Below are positions 33,731-46,557 of a stretch of DNA of 64,000 nt, in pieces (the first letter of the stretch is position 1; every line of letters starts with the position of its first letter). Location of the stretch: assembly GCA_022702705.1 (NCBI GenBank), contig CM040423.1, positions 125,625,852 to 125,689,851 of the forward strand. The letters run 5' to 3'. This stretch comes from Papilionanthe hookeriana x Papilionanthe teres. Lineage: Eukaryota > Streptophyta > Magnoliopsida > Asparagales > Orchidaceae. Below the pieces are notes generated by a model. It was given only the letters and a program-made list of their open reading frames with translations, had not been told where the DNA came from and searched no databases. The position numbers and the translations under genes are program-made.

Positions 33731-35620
33731 TGATCGTGACTTTTTGTGGTGATAAAAATTAGTGCAATTGATTAATAATAAAGTCACTTATATCAACGCA
33801 AGTATACATATAGCTCAAGTAATACAGGGCTCTAGTGGAGTCCTGGTTATCAAGGTCTGTAGTTAAATTTTAGTCTACTACAATTACTCTTTAGTTTAGA
33901 ATGTCAATTAAAATAATGTTTTATCTAGCAACTACACCTAAATGCAAGTGTTAAATGTAAAAATAGTAACTATAACTATATGCAAATATCAATTCTAAAG
34001 ATAACCCTTTATAGACGAATTGGTTTGGAAAATGTTGAGATACTGTAGTATACTATTCTTATGTAATGAAATGGATAATGTATAGGAATGAGATGCATAA
34101 AATCTTGTATGTGCTTAATAGGAGCAATCCTATTCTTTACCGTTTGGTAGAGACAGAAAGAACATTGAATAATCCTATGCTTGTATACTGAATCTGTGGG
34201 GAGGCTGGGAGAATATCGGCTCTCATTTTGGAGCTCCCACGTTCCCCTCACTTGAGGGCTAACAACTCTGCTTCAGTACTCAAACAATAGGACCAAATTC
34301 GGGATTTTAGTATGTCACTCTAAAATCTCCACTTCTGCGTCCAATAATTATATTTTCCTATTTATTTGCATTCAATCCTCATGAACTTCACCATCTATGG
34401 AATTTGAATGTGGTTCAAACATAGTTGTAGAAAGCATAACCCTCTCAGATCATATGTTTTCACAACAAATTTTAACATTACAACAGGCCTTAATTGCAAT
34501 GTAAATGAAGTGCAAGTAAAAACCATCACATTTATATATAAAACTTCTTCTAGCATGTATCTCAACATCCTACACATAAATTCTACTCATTACAAAAGAA
34601 AAGTAAAAGGAAAAGAATGGCATAATCTTCTCATGCCACTATTTCAAAAGAATTAGAAAGTGTAAGAGAGATACGTCGCAAAGCATGTAGAAAACACAAT
34701 GGAAACTTCATTTAGTCAAAGCAAATCCACTATGTAAGTGTTTACAAAATCATAAGATTATGAAGAACAATACTTAGCTTTTTCCCTTTGAAAGAAAGAA
34801 GAAGATCTCTCCACAAAGTCTCCCATCGATCCATGCAATGCTAGTGCAATCCCTTACAAATTCTCTCAAAATCTTCTCTTCAATCACTCCAAAAGGGTAG
34901 AAATCTACATTTCTACTCCTAATCTAAGAACCCTAAACATTCTCCAAGTTTTTTCTAACATTTCTCTCTTTTTCTCTAACCTTCCTCTCCTATTTTCCCC
35001 ACATTTCTAACTTAAATTCGCCATTTTAAAGAGTATGGATGAATTTCTAAGAATTCCTTTAAGCACCCATTCGAAAACGTGTCCAAATACATTGAATTTC
35101 GGCCCAAAAATGTAAAAAGTTGGTTCATAGTCATCCGGGGCACCATCGGTGGGTTCGAGGGGGCTGTTGGCGAGCTTTTCGGTCATTTTTCAGCCTTCTC
35201 GGGAAAATCTCATCGTTGACGAGCTTGAGGACGCCATCGGTGAGTAGAAAGCTGCGCAGCTCCACCGTTTCACTCCGTTTGGCTCCGTTTCGCCCCATTT
35301 CAGTTGTGTTGAGTTCCTAACAGATAACCCTACAAAATAAGCATTAAAAACCTTTAGTTAAAGTGTAATCTCATTAAAAAATATGTAAGAATTGTAAAAG
35401 TAATTAAGCATAGAAAGACTTATCAAAAGGTGTCAGGGTAAAATTTCATTTCTTGCTCGTTTTTGCTCCAAATTGCACCATTTTTGCTTCCTTTTGCTCC
35501 AATCACCATTTCTTGTACCTAAAACTAAAAAACATATAAAATACCTTCTTTTTAAAGTGTAATATCACCAAAAATGAGTAAAATCATATAGCAAAAAGCA
35601 TATATTTTTTAAGTGGGTCA
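33731..35620 (-). repeat. 5' LTR of element C
   Basis: It pairs with 6692-8643, with a small deletion after 33850 that removes part of the block after the TGGTTATC word. It ends AAGTGGGTCA, followed by the target duplication CATCG. Confidence 0.9.
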
Positions 35621-35625
35621 CATCG

Positions 35626-36525
35626 AATCTAAAAATCTAACTTTTTGACAATAAAACTTAACATAAATCTACTTAAATCCAACTAACACACTTTTTCTTA
35701 CAGGTTAAGGATAAGTGTTAAATTTTCTTTGCATATTATAGGGTGTGCTGACTCTGTTTTGCAGGATGATCAAGACAAAATGATGACATTAGTTTCGTTT
35801 TAGATTTCCATTGCATGTTATAAGGTGTGCTAACTCTGTTTTGCAGGACGACATTCTAGAAAATAGGTCCATCAACAAAACAAAACAAAATCAAAACTAC
35901 ATTGACAAAACAGAATAAAACAAACAACATTACAATAACAAAACCAAGACAAAACGAAACCATAATTTTTAAAATAGATACCATAATAAACAATAGATTA
36001 CAAGACAATAAAATGGTAACATTGACAAAACAGTTGAAAATGAAAAACAACAAAACAAAAATAAAACAAAAATTGACAAAATCAAACTTTTAGGGTAATA
36101 AGACATATTACCCATAAGATTGAAAGTTGATATTTCTTTCATTAAAACTTCTTAGGAAACAAGTGATTAACATTAATCAGATGTTTTCTTAGACAATCAT
36201 AATTGTCTAAGATGTAATTAACTATAGGAGCTTGCTTCTATAGTAGATTTAAAGAACTCAAGATAAATACTACATGTAAAAATCTCTAGTTACCAAAATT
36301 TTATTATCCTTATAAAGAACTTCTATGAAAAGACATTCTAGAATCTTTTTTAATAAGGATTATCACCGATATCTCTTTTTCTACTGTTTTCTATCTTATT
36401 AGCCCTTATTTTCTTGAAATCTTTTATCTAAGGATCGTCTTACAAGATCTAAATAAATAAAATTTATTTAGGATTAGGGCAATCTTATAGATAAACAAAG
36501 TGGCGACTCCAAAATGATATCAACA
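35626..36525 (+). mobile_element. N1, right part
   Basis: It continues the tandem repeat interrupted by element C. The part near 36165-36250 (GATGTAATTAACTATAGGAGCTTGC) matches N2 at about 30990-31020 in the same orientation. TGGCGACTCC at 36501-36510 is followed 15 bases later by CAACA, taken as the N1 end. Two runs of a GGGTGTGCTGACTCTGTTTTGCAGGA-like sequence, near 35740 and 35825, form a short direct repeat. Confidence 0.55.
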
Positions 36526-36544
36526 TCAACACCGAGAAAATATC

Positions 36545-39500
36545 TGACACGACTACGAATGCCGATAATCGGTTAGGATCCCATAGTTCCCTCTTTATGG
36601 TACCACCTTTTTCTTTGGATTCGCTTAGTCCAGATGAATTTACCAAATTCAACTAAATGAATTCAGTACTTTCATTCAGATCATGGGAAATCTCGTTAGC
36701 AGCCATAGGTTGCCTCCACTGAGGGATTCCCGATCATCAAATATAGACGTTTTAATTTAGTTGCAATTGTGATTTTTATTTTGTTTGTCATTAAATTTTG
36801 AGTTGCCTTATATTTTAATTATCTTGGAAGTGAATTTTATCTTTGTTTTGTTTTAATTGTAGTTTTGGTTTTTGTTTTGTGAATATCCTAAAGGTTTCGG
36901 TTTCGATATGCAGTGTGAAATTGTTATTTAACATGCAAGCTTATAACCAAGAAAAGTACAACAAAGAAAGTGTAGCAAAAGAATGTATTGTAAACTATGA
37001 AAGCGTACATGTCGGTTCTTCTCATTCCTCCACCTAAAACTTTAGTATCTTTTGCAGTAAACATTTATACTTTGCAGGAAAGTAAAGCCTTTAGATAGGT
37101 TCAACATAGGCCTAACAAATCCTATTTCATGACTTGGTGAGTTTCAAGAGTATAGATGATTTCTTCAAGCAAGTCATAATAAGCTTAGTCGTCCTTCAAG
37201 ATATCCAATAAGTTATGAGAATGGTCCAAGGACCGGGCCCCGAACATCTCACCATCTCTTGAAAAGCCTTGAGTTCATTCAAACTTATTATGTTTCTTGA
37301 TAACTCATCTCTATCATAACCTTATGCCCAATGAATATTGATGTTTCAATTATCCCTAAGAACAGGGTAATTATTACATTTCATTCGGTAAATAATATTC
37401 ATGAAGGTCTTTTGTGGGGCAAATTTGTTCATTATAAGACATATCTTTTCTTGATTTTGAAATGGACTTGTAGTGTTTTAAAAAATGTGAGAAATTAATT
37501 AAGTTTTCTTCTAAACCTCATTAATCATATTTGATGAAGCCTAGCTCCCAACCAAGCCCTTAAGACTAGTGGGTATATTTGAAATTTTAAGAAAATTAAA
37601 CATGTGAGTGTGATTCTTATCGAAGTATAAAATTATAATTTGAACACCACTTAGAGGTACTGACTTAGTGAATTACTCACCTCCAAGCTCACCCCAAACC
37701 TTAAGGATGATTTAATTTTTATTATATTCCAAATTGTAATAATTCATTGGAAAATTGTCAATTTATCTTTTAATGTGACGAAGGTGAGAATATCATTTAC
37801 CCCTTTATGTTTCAATCATTTAATCATATCAATTAATATCATTCATTGTCAATTTCCCACTTTAGTTAAGTCTAAATATTGATTAAGGCCATATCTTCAA
37901 AATTACAATTTTGCCCCTAAGGACCTTAACACTTCAGAATTTATCAAATATAAAGCAAATGACTCTAAAATTTTTATGGTAGCCTATCCGTGGGCTAATT
38001 AAAACACTAGAGGACAAAAATTGATTTTTCAAAATTTAGTTTAATTTATATAATTATTTTAATTCAAAAATAGGATTTTCAAAGATAATTCAATAACTTA
38101 ATCAAGACAAATTATTTATTCTTAAGAAAATTATTGGAGGTTCATCAAGACCAGTGAACCACTTGGATCAAATTTCCTGATTTTCTGAAATTTAATTTAA
38201 TTATCATAATTATCTTTAATTTTATAGTATTAATTAAATATAAAATATTAATTATGTGGAAACTTAAATTTTATATTTTTATTAAATCTCTCTGAAGTCA
38301 GGGGACCTAAAGAGATAGATTTTATTTTTTTTATTAATATTTTAGTGTTTAGAATTATTTTAGTGAGAAATTAAGAAAATTCCATTTTTAAGTTAAAAAA
38401 TTATTATCAACCCTTTTAAAATTAATATCTCAATTTAGAAAATTAGGAAAACTATTTTAATTGTTCTTAAATGATCTGGAGATTAAATATAACATTTTCG
38501 TGGATTTTTCTATTTTTAGTGATTTTTATTTTTTTATAATTAGTTTTAATGATTTTTAGGAATTAAAATTAAAAATTGCTTTGAGAGTGAACATTTTACG
38601 TGGTGTTTTTTTAAATTATACTTTAATTATTATAATTATTTTAATGTCGAAAAAATGTCATTTTACTTAAGAAATTAAATTTAGTGGCCAAATTAACTCC
38701 AATTAGCTTCTACGGGGGTTCCCTTAACCTTAAAATACAATGTAGAATTAATTTTATGCCATTTAATTTTATATTTTATCCAATTTAATTTTCCTTAGGA
38801 TTAATGAGTTGATTAAAGTTAGTGTGAGTTTTAATGGTTTAAATCAAGTTTACCTTTTTCCTTTGGTCCTCTAGTCACAAGGAACCTACCAAAATATTTT
38901 CATATTTTTCTGATGAACATAGTAATTATTATAATTATTTTATTAAAACAGACACAATAATCTTGAAAAATATGGATCACCTCATGGAGATCTCCCCTGA
39001 CCTTGAAAAAAATTTGGAAAGGCCTAAATTTCATAAAGAATTATGTATGCTCATGGTGAAATATGTATGCTCATAAAGAATCAAAGGACTAAATACAGTG
39101 TTAAATTAATAAAAAATCAAATATGTATTAAAAAGAATGAAAGTAATTCCACATGGTTCTCCTCTGTTCACTGGGCGAAAGGGTATTTTTATTTTATTTT
39201 TATGATTTTTCTTCTCTAATTTATGATTTTTCAAAGTTTACTGATTTAAAATAATTTATTAAATCTGTATTTTATAATTAATCACGGGCCGCCAGCTCAA
39301 CCTATGACACTTTGAAACTCCATGCGTTGCTGCAGTACTAGATGTTGTCATTTGAGTGAGCTCCACGCTTTATGTAATAAGAGTGCATCCGGCATGATCC
39401 TGGCCATCCATCTGATACACACGCGATCCAACATCTCCTAATCATTATCTCCAAATGATCTAAACCGTAAGTCGTCCACCTTCTAACCCTAAGATCTCAG

Positions 39501-40298
39501 CCTAGACTCAACTAAATCACTTCGGGGTTGTTTCTATGGACTCAGCTGACCTAGACGAACCAATCTATATGGCTAACCCAGCTTGTAATTAACTCAATGT
39601 GCTTGGAGAATCAAAATAAGCTCGAGAAGAAGGTGAAGTTTAATAATTTGGTCTGAGAGGAGAAGACTCAATTAGATTGTTGCAGACTCTTCAGGGACGT
39701 CCAATGAGCTCACAGACGAAGTCTTTTGCTTTGGTGAAATTCCTAGACCCAAGTTCGACCAGACCTGATTTCAGATGTTGATCAAATTCAAGGTTGGAGG
39801 GGATTTGTGTTGAGGCTTTGATGGGGTATCTTCTTCTCTTGCTCTGGTGATGATGTGGGTAAGTTTAATTTTGAGTTCTGTGGAGTTTTGAGAGGTGTCC
39901 TATTCTAGAGTGAATTTTGAGCTCAGGTAGTGGGTTTGAATGGCTAAGGATGATGGGCTGGCACTCAGTAGATCTTGGAGAAGCTCAATAGCAATTGGTC
40001 AGAGTCTTCCCGAGGTAATTATGTCTCTCTTCTTTTAGCCATGAGGAGGAGGGTTTTAAAAAAACATGGTTGGAACTGAGCTTAAAGCTTGGTGGTGGGT
40101 GCATTAAGCTGCTTATGTGGAGTGCTTAGTAGCTTCAATGAGCAATTACGACTTGACACATTGGACAAACCAAATTGGGTTTAGAATTAGATGGGTGACT
40201 GTTGATTTTTGTCTCCACTTGCGACTAAACCGGCTGGTCAGCCTGGCCTGAGCTGGTGGTCAGGTGGTCAGGTGAGCCGGAGGGGAGTCTTAATGGCG
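36545..40298 (-). mobile_element. N3, left part: truncated reverse copy of N
   Basis: It is in the orientation of N4. The block at 36560-36745 (TTAGTCCAGATGAATTTACC and the GGGATTCCCGATCATCAA words) matches N4 at 52700-52870 and, reversed, N2 at 30120-30290. The AT-rich middle and a GCGAAAGGGTATTTTTATTTT segment (39170-39200) also match. Its first several hundred bases are missing, cut by N1. No ORF is supported. It resumes at 61368 after element B. Confidence 0.6.
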
Positions 40299-40303
40299 AT
40301 TAA

Positions 40304-42113
40304 TGATCCCCGATAATTATATGTGCACCAAAAACTTGACTCCACACCGAACAAATGTGCTGATGATTTAGATATGAAACCTATGATTTTATAATATGGG
40401 ATGCTACGTAAGTATACGTATCGTTTATCAAGTAATATAGAACTTTCTGATTAAGCCCCAAGATGTCGAACCCACAGGGAAAATTAGAAAATCTTTAAAG
40501 GAATCAGAAAAATTACCTTTTTACTTTTTTTATGGCTTTTGAATGTATGTGTTGATTTGAAAAGTTTTAAAAGTTGATTTGTCTTTTGAAATTTCCTTAA
40601 TAAAATGTTAAGCAAGAAATTAAAATTATAATAACTAATAACACTGTATGTACAATACTATTAACTAGAATGTCCTTTTCTTTCCTTTTATGAAGTAGTA
40701 ATAATTATTAAAGTTTTGTTATGGAATTATTTAAATTTGTTGTGACAGATAGAAGCAAATTTGTTCTTTACCCTTACTTGGTTCTATAAAGAACATAGTT
40801 TAAATTGAAATTTTTATCATTTTGAACATGGTTAGGCAGGGAAGATACCAGTCTCTCACTCTAGAGTTTCCTCGATTCCAACCAACTGAGGGCTAACTTC
40901 TCATAACAAAACTCAAAACTTCAAACCAAAATAGGGAGGGTTTTAGCCTGTCTCTCTAAAATCGTCTAATTTTACTCCCTTTCATAAAAATATCTTCTAA
41001 TATTACATTCAATTATATGGACTATAACTCTCACCCATATAACTGCATGTGATTCTTACTCACATTTATGAGACAATACCGCATGTGATCTTACATAATC
41101 TCAAGAAACTCTACAACTTAACAGGCCAAATTAAGAAGTAAACAAAGTTTTCAGAATCAATCTTCACAACCTCCTCCAAATTTAGACACTTATACTTTCC
41201 ACAACAATTCTCTAAAAATTAATTACTTCTCCATTTAAGAAAGAAAAAGATAAAATAAACTACTCAGAATGCATTGAAAAAATACAAAAACACATTGATT
41301 TGAAATTAAAAACGATTAGAAAAACAATAAACAAAAACAAGTTTTAAATAAAAAAAACTAAATGTAAGAACAAAAGTAAACACTTATCTGAAAATTCTCT
41401 CCACAATACTCAGAAAGTTCCTCTGAAACTTTAACTCTTCACTAAACTACTCCTCAGAGCGGATCTACCAACTCCGATGACTCAGAATAACTTTAGACTC
41501 CAATAAAAACTAAACTTAAAAGAAAGAAAAAGAAGTGGGAAGAAGAAGACTTCACTCCAACCCTTTTCTCTTTTCTACTCTCTACTCCTACTCTTATTAA
41601 AAACTCTCGCAAAATAAAAGTAAAATAATGTATAAACTTGCAAGTGAAAGAACCCTTCAAAAGGCAATGGAAGAGCTCCTTTTATACTCTCTACTCCTAC
41701 TCCTAATGAAAACTCTCTTCAAAATGCAAAGAAAGAGCCCCTTAATCTTTCCTAAGACTCTACTTAAATAGTAAACCAAAAGGTGCCTTGGTGTCTCTTT
41801 AAAATGTGTTCAGATTCAATGTATCCACCAAAGAATGCACCCCTTCCTTCAAACTTGCCGCCCAAAGGAAGTTATGGAAGTTACCACCAAGAGTTGCATC
41901 CTATCCCCTTTGAAATTGGCGCTAAATTCATTTGAATTTCGATTTTTCATCTTTTTTTGCTCCAAATTTGATCCAATTTTTCTCTTTTCATCACGACCAT
42001 CCATTTTCATCATACCTGCAAGAAAAACACAAGATACCTTCCATTAAAGTGCAATATCATTAAAAATAGGTATAAAAATGTGCATAAAAATACTATATAT
42101 TTTAGGTGTATCA
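40304..42113 (-). repeat. 3' LTR of element B
   Basis: It is 1,810 bp, from TGATCCCCG to GGTGTATCA on the plus strand. It has the shared GATACGTATACTTACGTAGC-like block (minus, about 40403-40470) and a TATTTAA box near 41765 (minus). The GC-palindrome module found at 545-590 in its relative is deleted here. The end at 40304-40336 contains a piece like the start of the primer site. Confidence 0.92.
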
Positions 42114-42131
42114 AAATACCCCAAACTTAAA
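42114..42131 (-). other. Polypurine tract of element B
   Basis: On the minus strand TTAAGTTTGGGGTATTT, directly before the LTR start. It matches the tract of A. Confidence 0.8.
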
Positions 42132-42133
42132 AT

Positions 42134-42153
42134 GTTACTTGTCCTCAAGTGAC
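42134..42153 (-). promoter_or_regulatory. Conserved hairpin next to the polypurine tract (element B)
   Basis: GTCACTTG, loop AGGA, CAAGTAAC on the minus strand. One position is a G-U pair, the others are Watson-Crick. Confidence 0.75.
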
Positions 42154-43649
42154 AATTAATCTCATAGAACAATTTAGCATGCAAATTATGTAATGAGTTT
42201 CTTAGGAAGATAACAAAATTTTGTTCTAGAAATAGAATAGTCTAATTTAGAAAAAATTTTAGTAATTAAAACCAACTTAAAGTTTAGAAAGTTCTTTAGT
42301 AAAGGAAAATGACAAATATAAGTTTCTATCTAATTCAGAAATATTTGTAGATTCTTCAAAATATAGGATTCAAACACTTATTTTTCTTACTTAAAAATTT
42401 TTATTTGAAAATAATTTTACTTATTATATAATAACCTTCTTTAGATTTTCTCTGAACTTATATCTTAAAGTTTAGGTATGAAACCAATTTTTGATTACGC
42501 CCTTAAATCCTCAAGCTTCTCCTCCCTTTTCATATACTATTTTTCAGTTTTTTTTTTCTTTCTTTTTTTTATATAAGGTAAGGATTACTATATCTGGATA
42601 GACCTTTAATGATTTTGAATTCCACCCTTCCATTTAAAATAAAGGTCAGATATACATCTTTCACTTAAAAATCATAATAATAATATTTGAAAATTACTCT
42701 TTAATAAAAGTAATTTAAGCTTTGAAGAATAAAAGTCAAATATTTTATTTATCCAAAAATATAAAACTTCTTACTAAAGATAGTTTAACTTTATTTAACA
42801 TCTCTTTTTTAAGAAAATTTTAACTTTAAGTTTTTCATGATTATTATAAATTTTAACTAAATTATTTTATTTATTTCTATATTCAAAATTTTTGTTCCCC
42901 TAATATAACTTCATGTACATAATTGTTCTCAATCAAAAATAAGATTTATTTTAAGTATTCTTGAGAATCAAATAAAATTTTAGGTTTTTGAAAATCATTG
43001 TTTTTAAAATCCACCCAAAACATTAATTTTTAGTTAAGATAAAACATTTAAGCATAAAAAATGATACATGGGTGAGAAATAAAAACTGACTTATCATGCT
43101 TGCAACAATTTTTAATATCACATTATGCAAGTATAACAATTTAATTGATAGGAGTAAAATGAATTCAAAATTAGTTTTTCAAAATATATTTTTTTATACA
43201 AAGAAAAGTAAAAATTTCAAAAAGACTTCTACAGTAGTGGAGGTTTTCAAAGCTAATACACACCAACTAAAATAACACACTGATACAGATAACAGATGAT
43301 AGTGGAATTTGAAAAAATTTAAACATGTAGTTTCCTAAGTAAGTTCCCAATGGCGGTTTATAATCTCCTAACAGTTTTTGGAATTAAAGTACACAGTACT
43401 AAAAACTCTGACATAACATACACATTAAAACATTTACTAATACACATCACTATCACAAAACATATAAAACATCAATACAACAACAACGACACATCTGAAT
43501 ATGCATAACAGAAAGAAAAAAATAATATAAACTACAGTTTTACATACTATCACGGTTCATATCACAATACAATGATCAAACTAAATACTAAACAAATCAA
43601 ACATCGGTACATCAATAGCAACACCACAATGAAAAAAAATAACACAAAT
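42154..43649 (-). other. Element B: 3' non-coding region with conserved module
   Basis: AT-rich and without ORF. The module shared with A and C lies at 42480-42625: on the minus strand ATTCAAAATCATTAAA, CTATCCAGATATAGTAATCC, then GGAGAAGCTTGAGG and AAAAATTGGTTTCA. Nothing else is recognised. Confidence 0.7.
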
Positions 43650-44805
43650 CTACTCATGATCTTCATCATCATCATCATCATCCTGCTCGTTCCAATCCCT
43701 AGATGGCACATAAGGTATGTAGAATGGATGAGGGGGCATCTCAGCACTCTGATCACCTCCAATCAGTCTATCCAAATATTGCTTATAACTCTCCTCATAC
43801 TCATCATGTTTGACAATATATCGTTCCACATTATCCATCTTGCCACCATATCTTTCAGATGCTCTCGAGTAAGACTCACTTTTTTCAAAAATTTTTCTAA
43901 TAAACCAGTCTGTGAATCAGTAGATGATGATGCACGTGAAGTAGAAGCACGAGAAGTAGATACAGCAGAAGCAGAAGCAGAAGCAGTAGAAGCCCTACCA
44001 AATCCTCCTCTCCAACCAAACTCTGAATGTACAGTGTAAGCACCAACATTGACACTGGTAATTGGTCTTAATGGCTGAAGTACCTCTTTTCAGGTTTCAA
44101 ACTTCACTCCAAATCTTTAACATAATGTATGAATCATGGAAGGAAATCCCATACCAGCAGTAGTGGTTGATCTAGCACAGTTCAAAACATAATCATAAAT
44201 TATACCTCCATTGTGAATAGGCTTCCCTTGCTGAATACAATGGTTCAACACAGCTCTTTCTCTCGTTACTTCACTAGTATGACTCGAAGGTAACAACTTA
44301 GATGAGATAAAATAATGCCAGCCTTTGATATGACAATCAATTTGGAAGCAGGAAAGTTCACTCTTCTATCATTTGTTATTTTCCATAATCCTCTTTCATC
44401 AGTCAGAAATTCCATGATCTCATCTAATTATCCTTCCGTAGGATGATATTTAGAAAAAAAACCGAACATGTCAGGAGGTAGTCCATAAAAACTATTGATT
44501 GCCCCAGAAGAAAAGTTGACCTCATGCCTCCTAACCATCACTTGATTCTCTTACGCGACGAGCAAATTTGCATAAAATTCTCTAACCACTGGAACAACAG
44601 CAACAGCGGAGAAGCAACAGTTATTTTCCCAGTTCCTTCTAGCAATCATATCTTCAATCACCTCTACAGGTTTACTAATCACACGCTCAGGAATCAAATT
44701 ACGTGACTACAATGCATCGACGTATCGTTCCTCAGCCCTCATACTAAAAAAATTGTCAGAATCAAATCTTGTCTTTTCTCGTGCATGCTTTGACTTTGGA
44801 GCCAT
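43650..44805 (-). pseudogene. Env-position ORF of element B (putative plant transposon protein type)
   Basis: The start at 44805 reads MAPKSKHARE. The VVREFYANL and FYGLPP marks and a segment before the variable middle match the A copy. A Ser/Ala-rich linker (about 43920-44010) and an acidic tail of Asp/Glu residues ending at 43650 follow. Several stops (for example near 44700 and 44430) and at least one frameshift break it; the tail alone stays open for 62 codons (43650-43838). A and B share domain order, the low-complexity linker and the acidic end, so these are likely old features of the protein. Its function is not known. Confidence 0.78.
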
Positions 44806-45663
44806 CTCTAAAAATTCATAAAAAATTCACCATAAATTCTAAAATCAAACTAAACTTGCTAAAATATCTTCCAAAAGATATTTTCACTAAATCCAAGCAA
44901 TTTCTCAAGTTTTTCCTCAAATTTTCACCATGAATAGTGATTTTAAGATTTTCCAAAATGTACTCAAAATACATGGTGAAAATAAAAAATTTTTACTTAC
45001 GAGTAGTGCTCTTACCTTAAGGAATTCAAATCTAACAATTTTTTTTAGATCCACTCTTAAATGATCCACAATATGATTCCCTAGGCTCCTCTTTCGCGAT
45101 AAACTGAAGGTTGAAGACAATGGGGTTGTTTAAAAATGGCAATTTTTGGGTTTTTAACTGCTGGGAACCAATTTTCATGAACTGGGGTCTAAGCGCCAAC
45201 TCTCGGTGCTTAGCCGCGAAATCTGGCGCTTAAGCGCGGCACTTTGGCGCTTAGCCGCCAATACCTAAATTTTTACAATTAAGGCATATGCACTAAATCA
45301 CTTGGTTAATCACCCTTAATTAGTCTAGAATAATTATTTCTCCCCACATAAATTTTCCAATATTCCAAATCAAAATTTAATATCCATTAATTCCACACAA
45401 ATTTCACAAAAACACAAACTTATATTAAAATAAAATTAACACTTGATACAACTCTAGAATTTCTATCCACACAAAAAGGATGAAATTCTCTAAAGAGAAG
45501 AGACTTTAATCTCAAACTGATAAGTATACAACTCTAGGATGTAACTATCACATCATCAGGCTTAGTTAATACTTAAATATAAACACTAAACACACCAAAC
45601 TTAACACCCATGAACACTAAACATAACACAAAAGAACACTAAACACATAAGAACGAAGCACTC
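44806..45663 (-). other. Element B: non-coding leader before the env-position ORF
   Basis: It holds a palindromic cluster at 45187-45261; the rest is AT-rich. No coding region is supported. Confidence 0.65.
45187..45261. promoter_or_regulatory. GC-rich palindromic cluster before the env-position ORF (B)
   Basis: Four units related to GGCGCTTAGCCGCC occur in 75 bases, including TGGCGCTTAAGCGCGG. The cluster lies 381 bases before the start at 44805. Confidence 0.7.
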
Positions 45664-46068
45664 CTAATTCCATTCTCCATTAGGCAGATTATATCCAGGA
45701 CCATTATTATTCTTATTTGACCCTTCTGGAATATAAATCTGATAGAACGGGCGATAATTGTTCATTCTTACATCTTCTTCTTCTATCCATTTGTTCATCA
45801 CAAACATCGCCTTATCTGCTTCTTCAAAGTACCTTGAATGACTTAATTTCATCTTGATTTTCCATCCCATGTGCTCCAAATGTAAGTTAGTTTCATTGAT
45901 CTTTACTTCCATTTAAGTCACTCGGGCTTCAATATTTTCAATCATTTCTGCAATACCTTGAGTACTAACAGCGAGATAACTATTGAATAATTCTTTAGCA
46001 CTATCACTAATGAACTTACTTTTGTCAGAATCTTGCTTCTTCTTCATCTCATTCTCCGAGGAAGACAT
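45664..46068 (-). pseudogene. Small accessory ORF of element B, conserved in element A
   Basis: The ATG at 46068 (MSSSENEMKKK) opens a frame of 134 codons with one in-frame TAA near 45913, after which it stays open to 45664. It is charged, with heptad-like spacing of hydrophobic residues in the centre. It is related to the ORF at 15917-16275 by several ordered segments (FN--(I/L)AVS; EH-G; a (Y/F)V-NK-I(D/E)E segment; an Asn-rich end). It lies between integrase and the env-position ORF. No known domain is recognised. Confidence 0.65.
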
Positions 46069-46557
46069 GATGCACTCGAAACTCTCTTCTTAAGACACAG
46101 AAATGAATATGGGACTTGGGGCAAGTGTTTCTCTTAAATCAGGTCCTTTTTATAGACTTGGGAAGTGATAAATTCGCCCCAAGACATTTTAAAACTCCAA
46201 AATAACTTTCAAAACTTCTTCCCCACAATCTTGGCTTCTAGAACCTCATTTTTCACGTTTTTTATAACTGCGGCGCCTAAGCGTCGACTAGGCGGCGCTT
46301 AGCCGCTAGTGGTCAATTTAGCATAGGTCTGCTAGGTGTCCAAATTTTCATTCTGACTACTCTAAGTCATCAATTAAGGTCAAATAAATTGTACTATAGT
46401 TTAAAAACTCCAAATTACTACCACTAAAAATATAAAAATAGACCAAACAAAGCAAACTAAGAACACAAAACAAACATAAAGCAAAACACACCGATAATTA
46501 TGGGTTGCCTCCCACAAAGCGCTTGTTTTAATGTCTTCAGCCTGACATACCCAGAAC
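46069..46557 (-). other. Element B: non-coding leader between pol and the small ORF
   Basis: It contains the TTGCCTCCCACAAAGCGCTTG segment (46506-46526) that also follows pol in A, and a palindromic pair at 46269-46309. No ORF is supported. Confidence 0.65.
46269..46309. promoter_or_regulatory. GC-rich palindromic pair before the small ORF (B)
   Basis: CGGCGCCTAAGCG and GGCGGCGCTTAGCCGC units, 200 bases before ATG 46068. Confidence 0.65.

Larger units (their letters stand above)
6692..35620 (-). mobile_element. Element C: non-autonomous Athila-type LTR retrotransposon with two nested insertions
   Basis: LTRs at 6692-8643 and 33731-35620 bound it, with TGACC...GGTCA termini and a 5 bp target duplication CATCG (6687-6691 and 35621-35625). 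Joining the flanks restores the tandem repeat of N1. The primer site (33706-33724) is of tRNA-Asp type. Gag and protease are present, but RT, RNase H and integrase are absent; a short charged region stands in their place. Element A (duplication AAGCT) and N2 (duplication GTCAT/ATCAT) are inserted in it. Without insertions it is about 9.2 kb. It probably depended on enzymes of related elements such as A or B. Confidence 0.85.

Noticed and set aside
43572..44039. Plus-strand frame of 155 codons
   Set aside because: It lies antisense to the env-position pseudogene of B and reflects its Ser-rich and acidic low-complexity codons read backwards.
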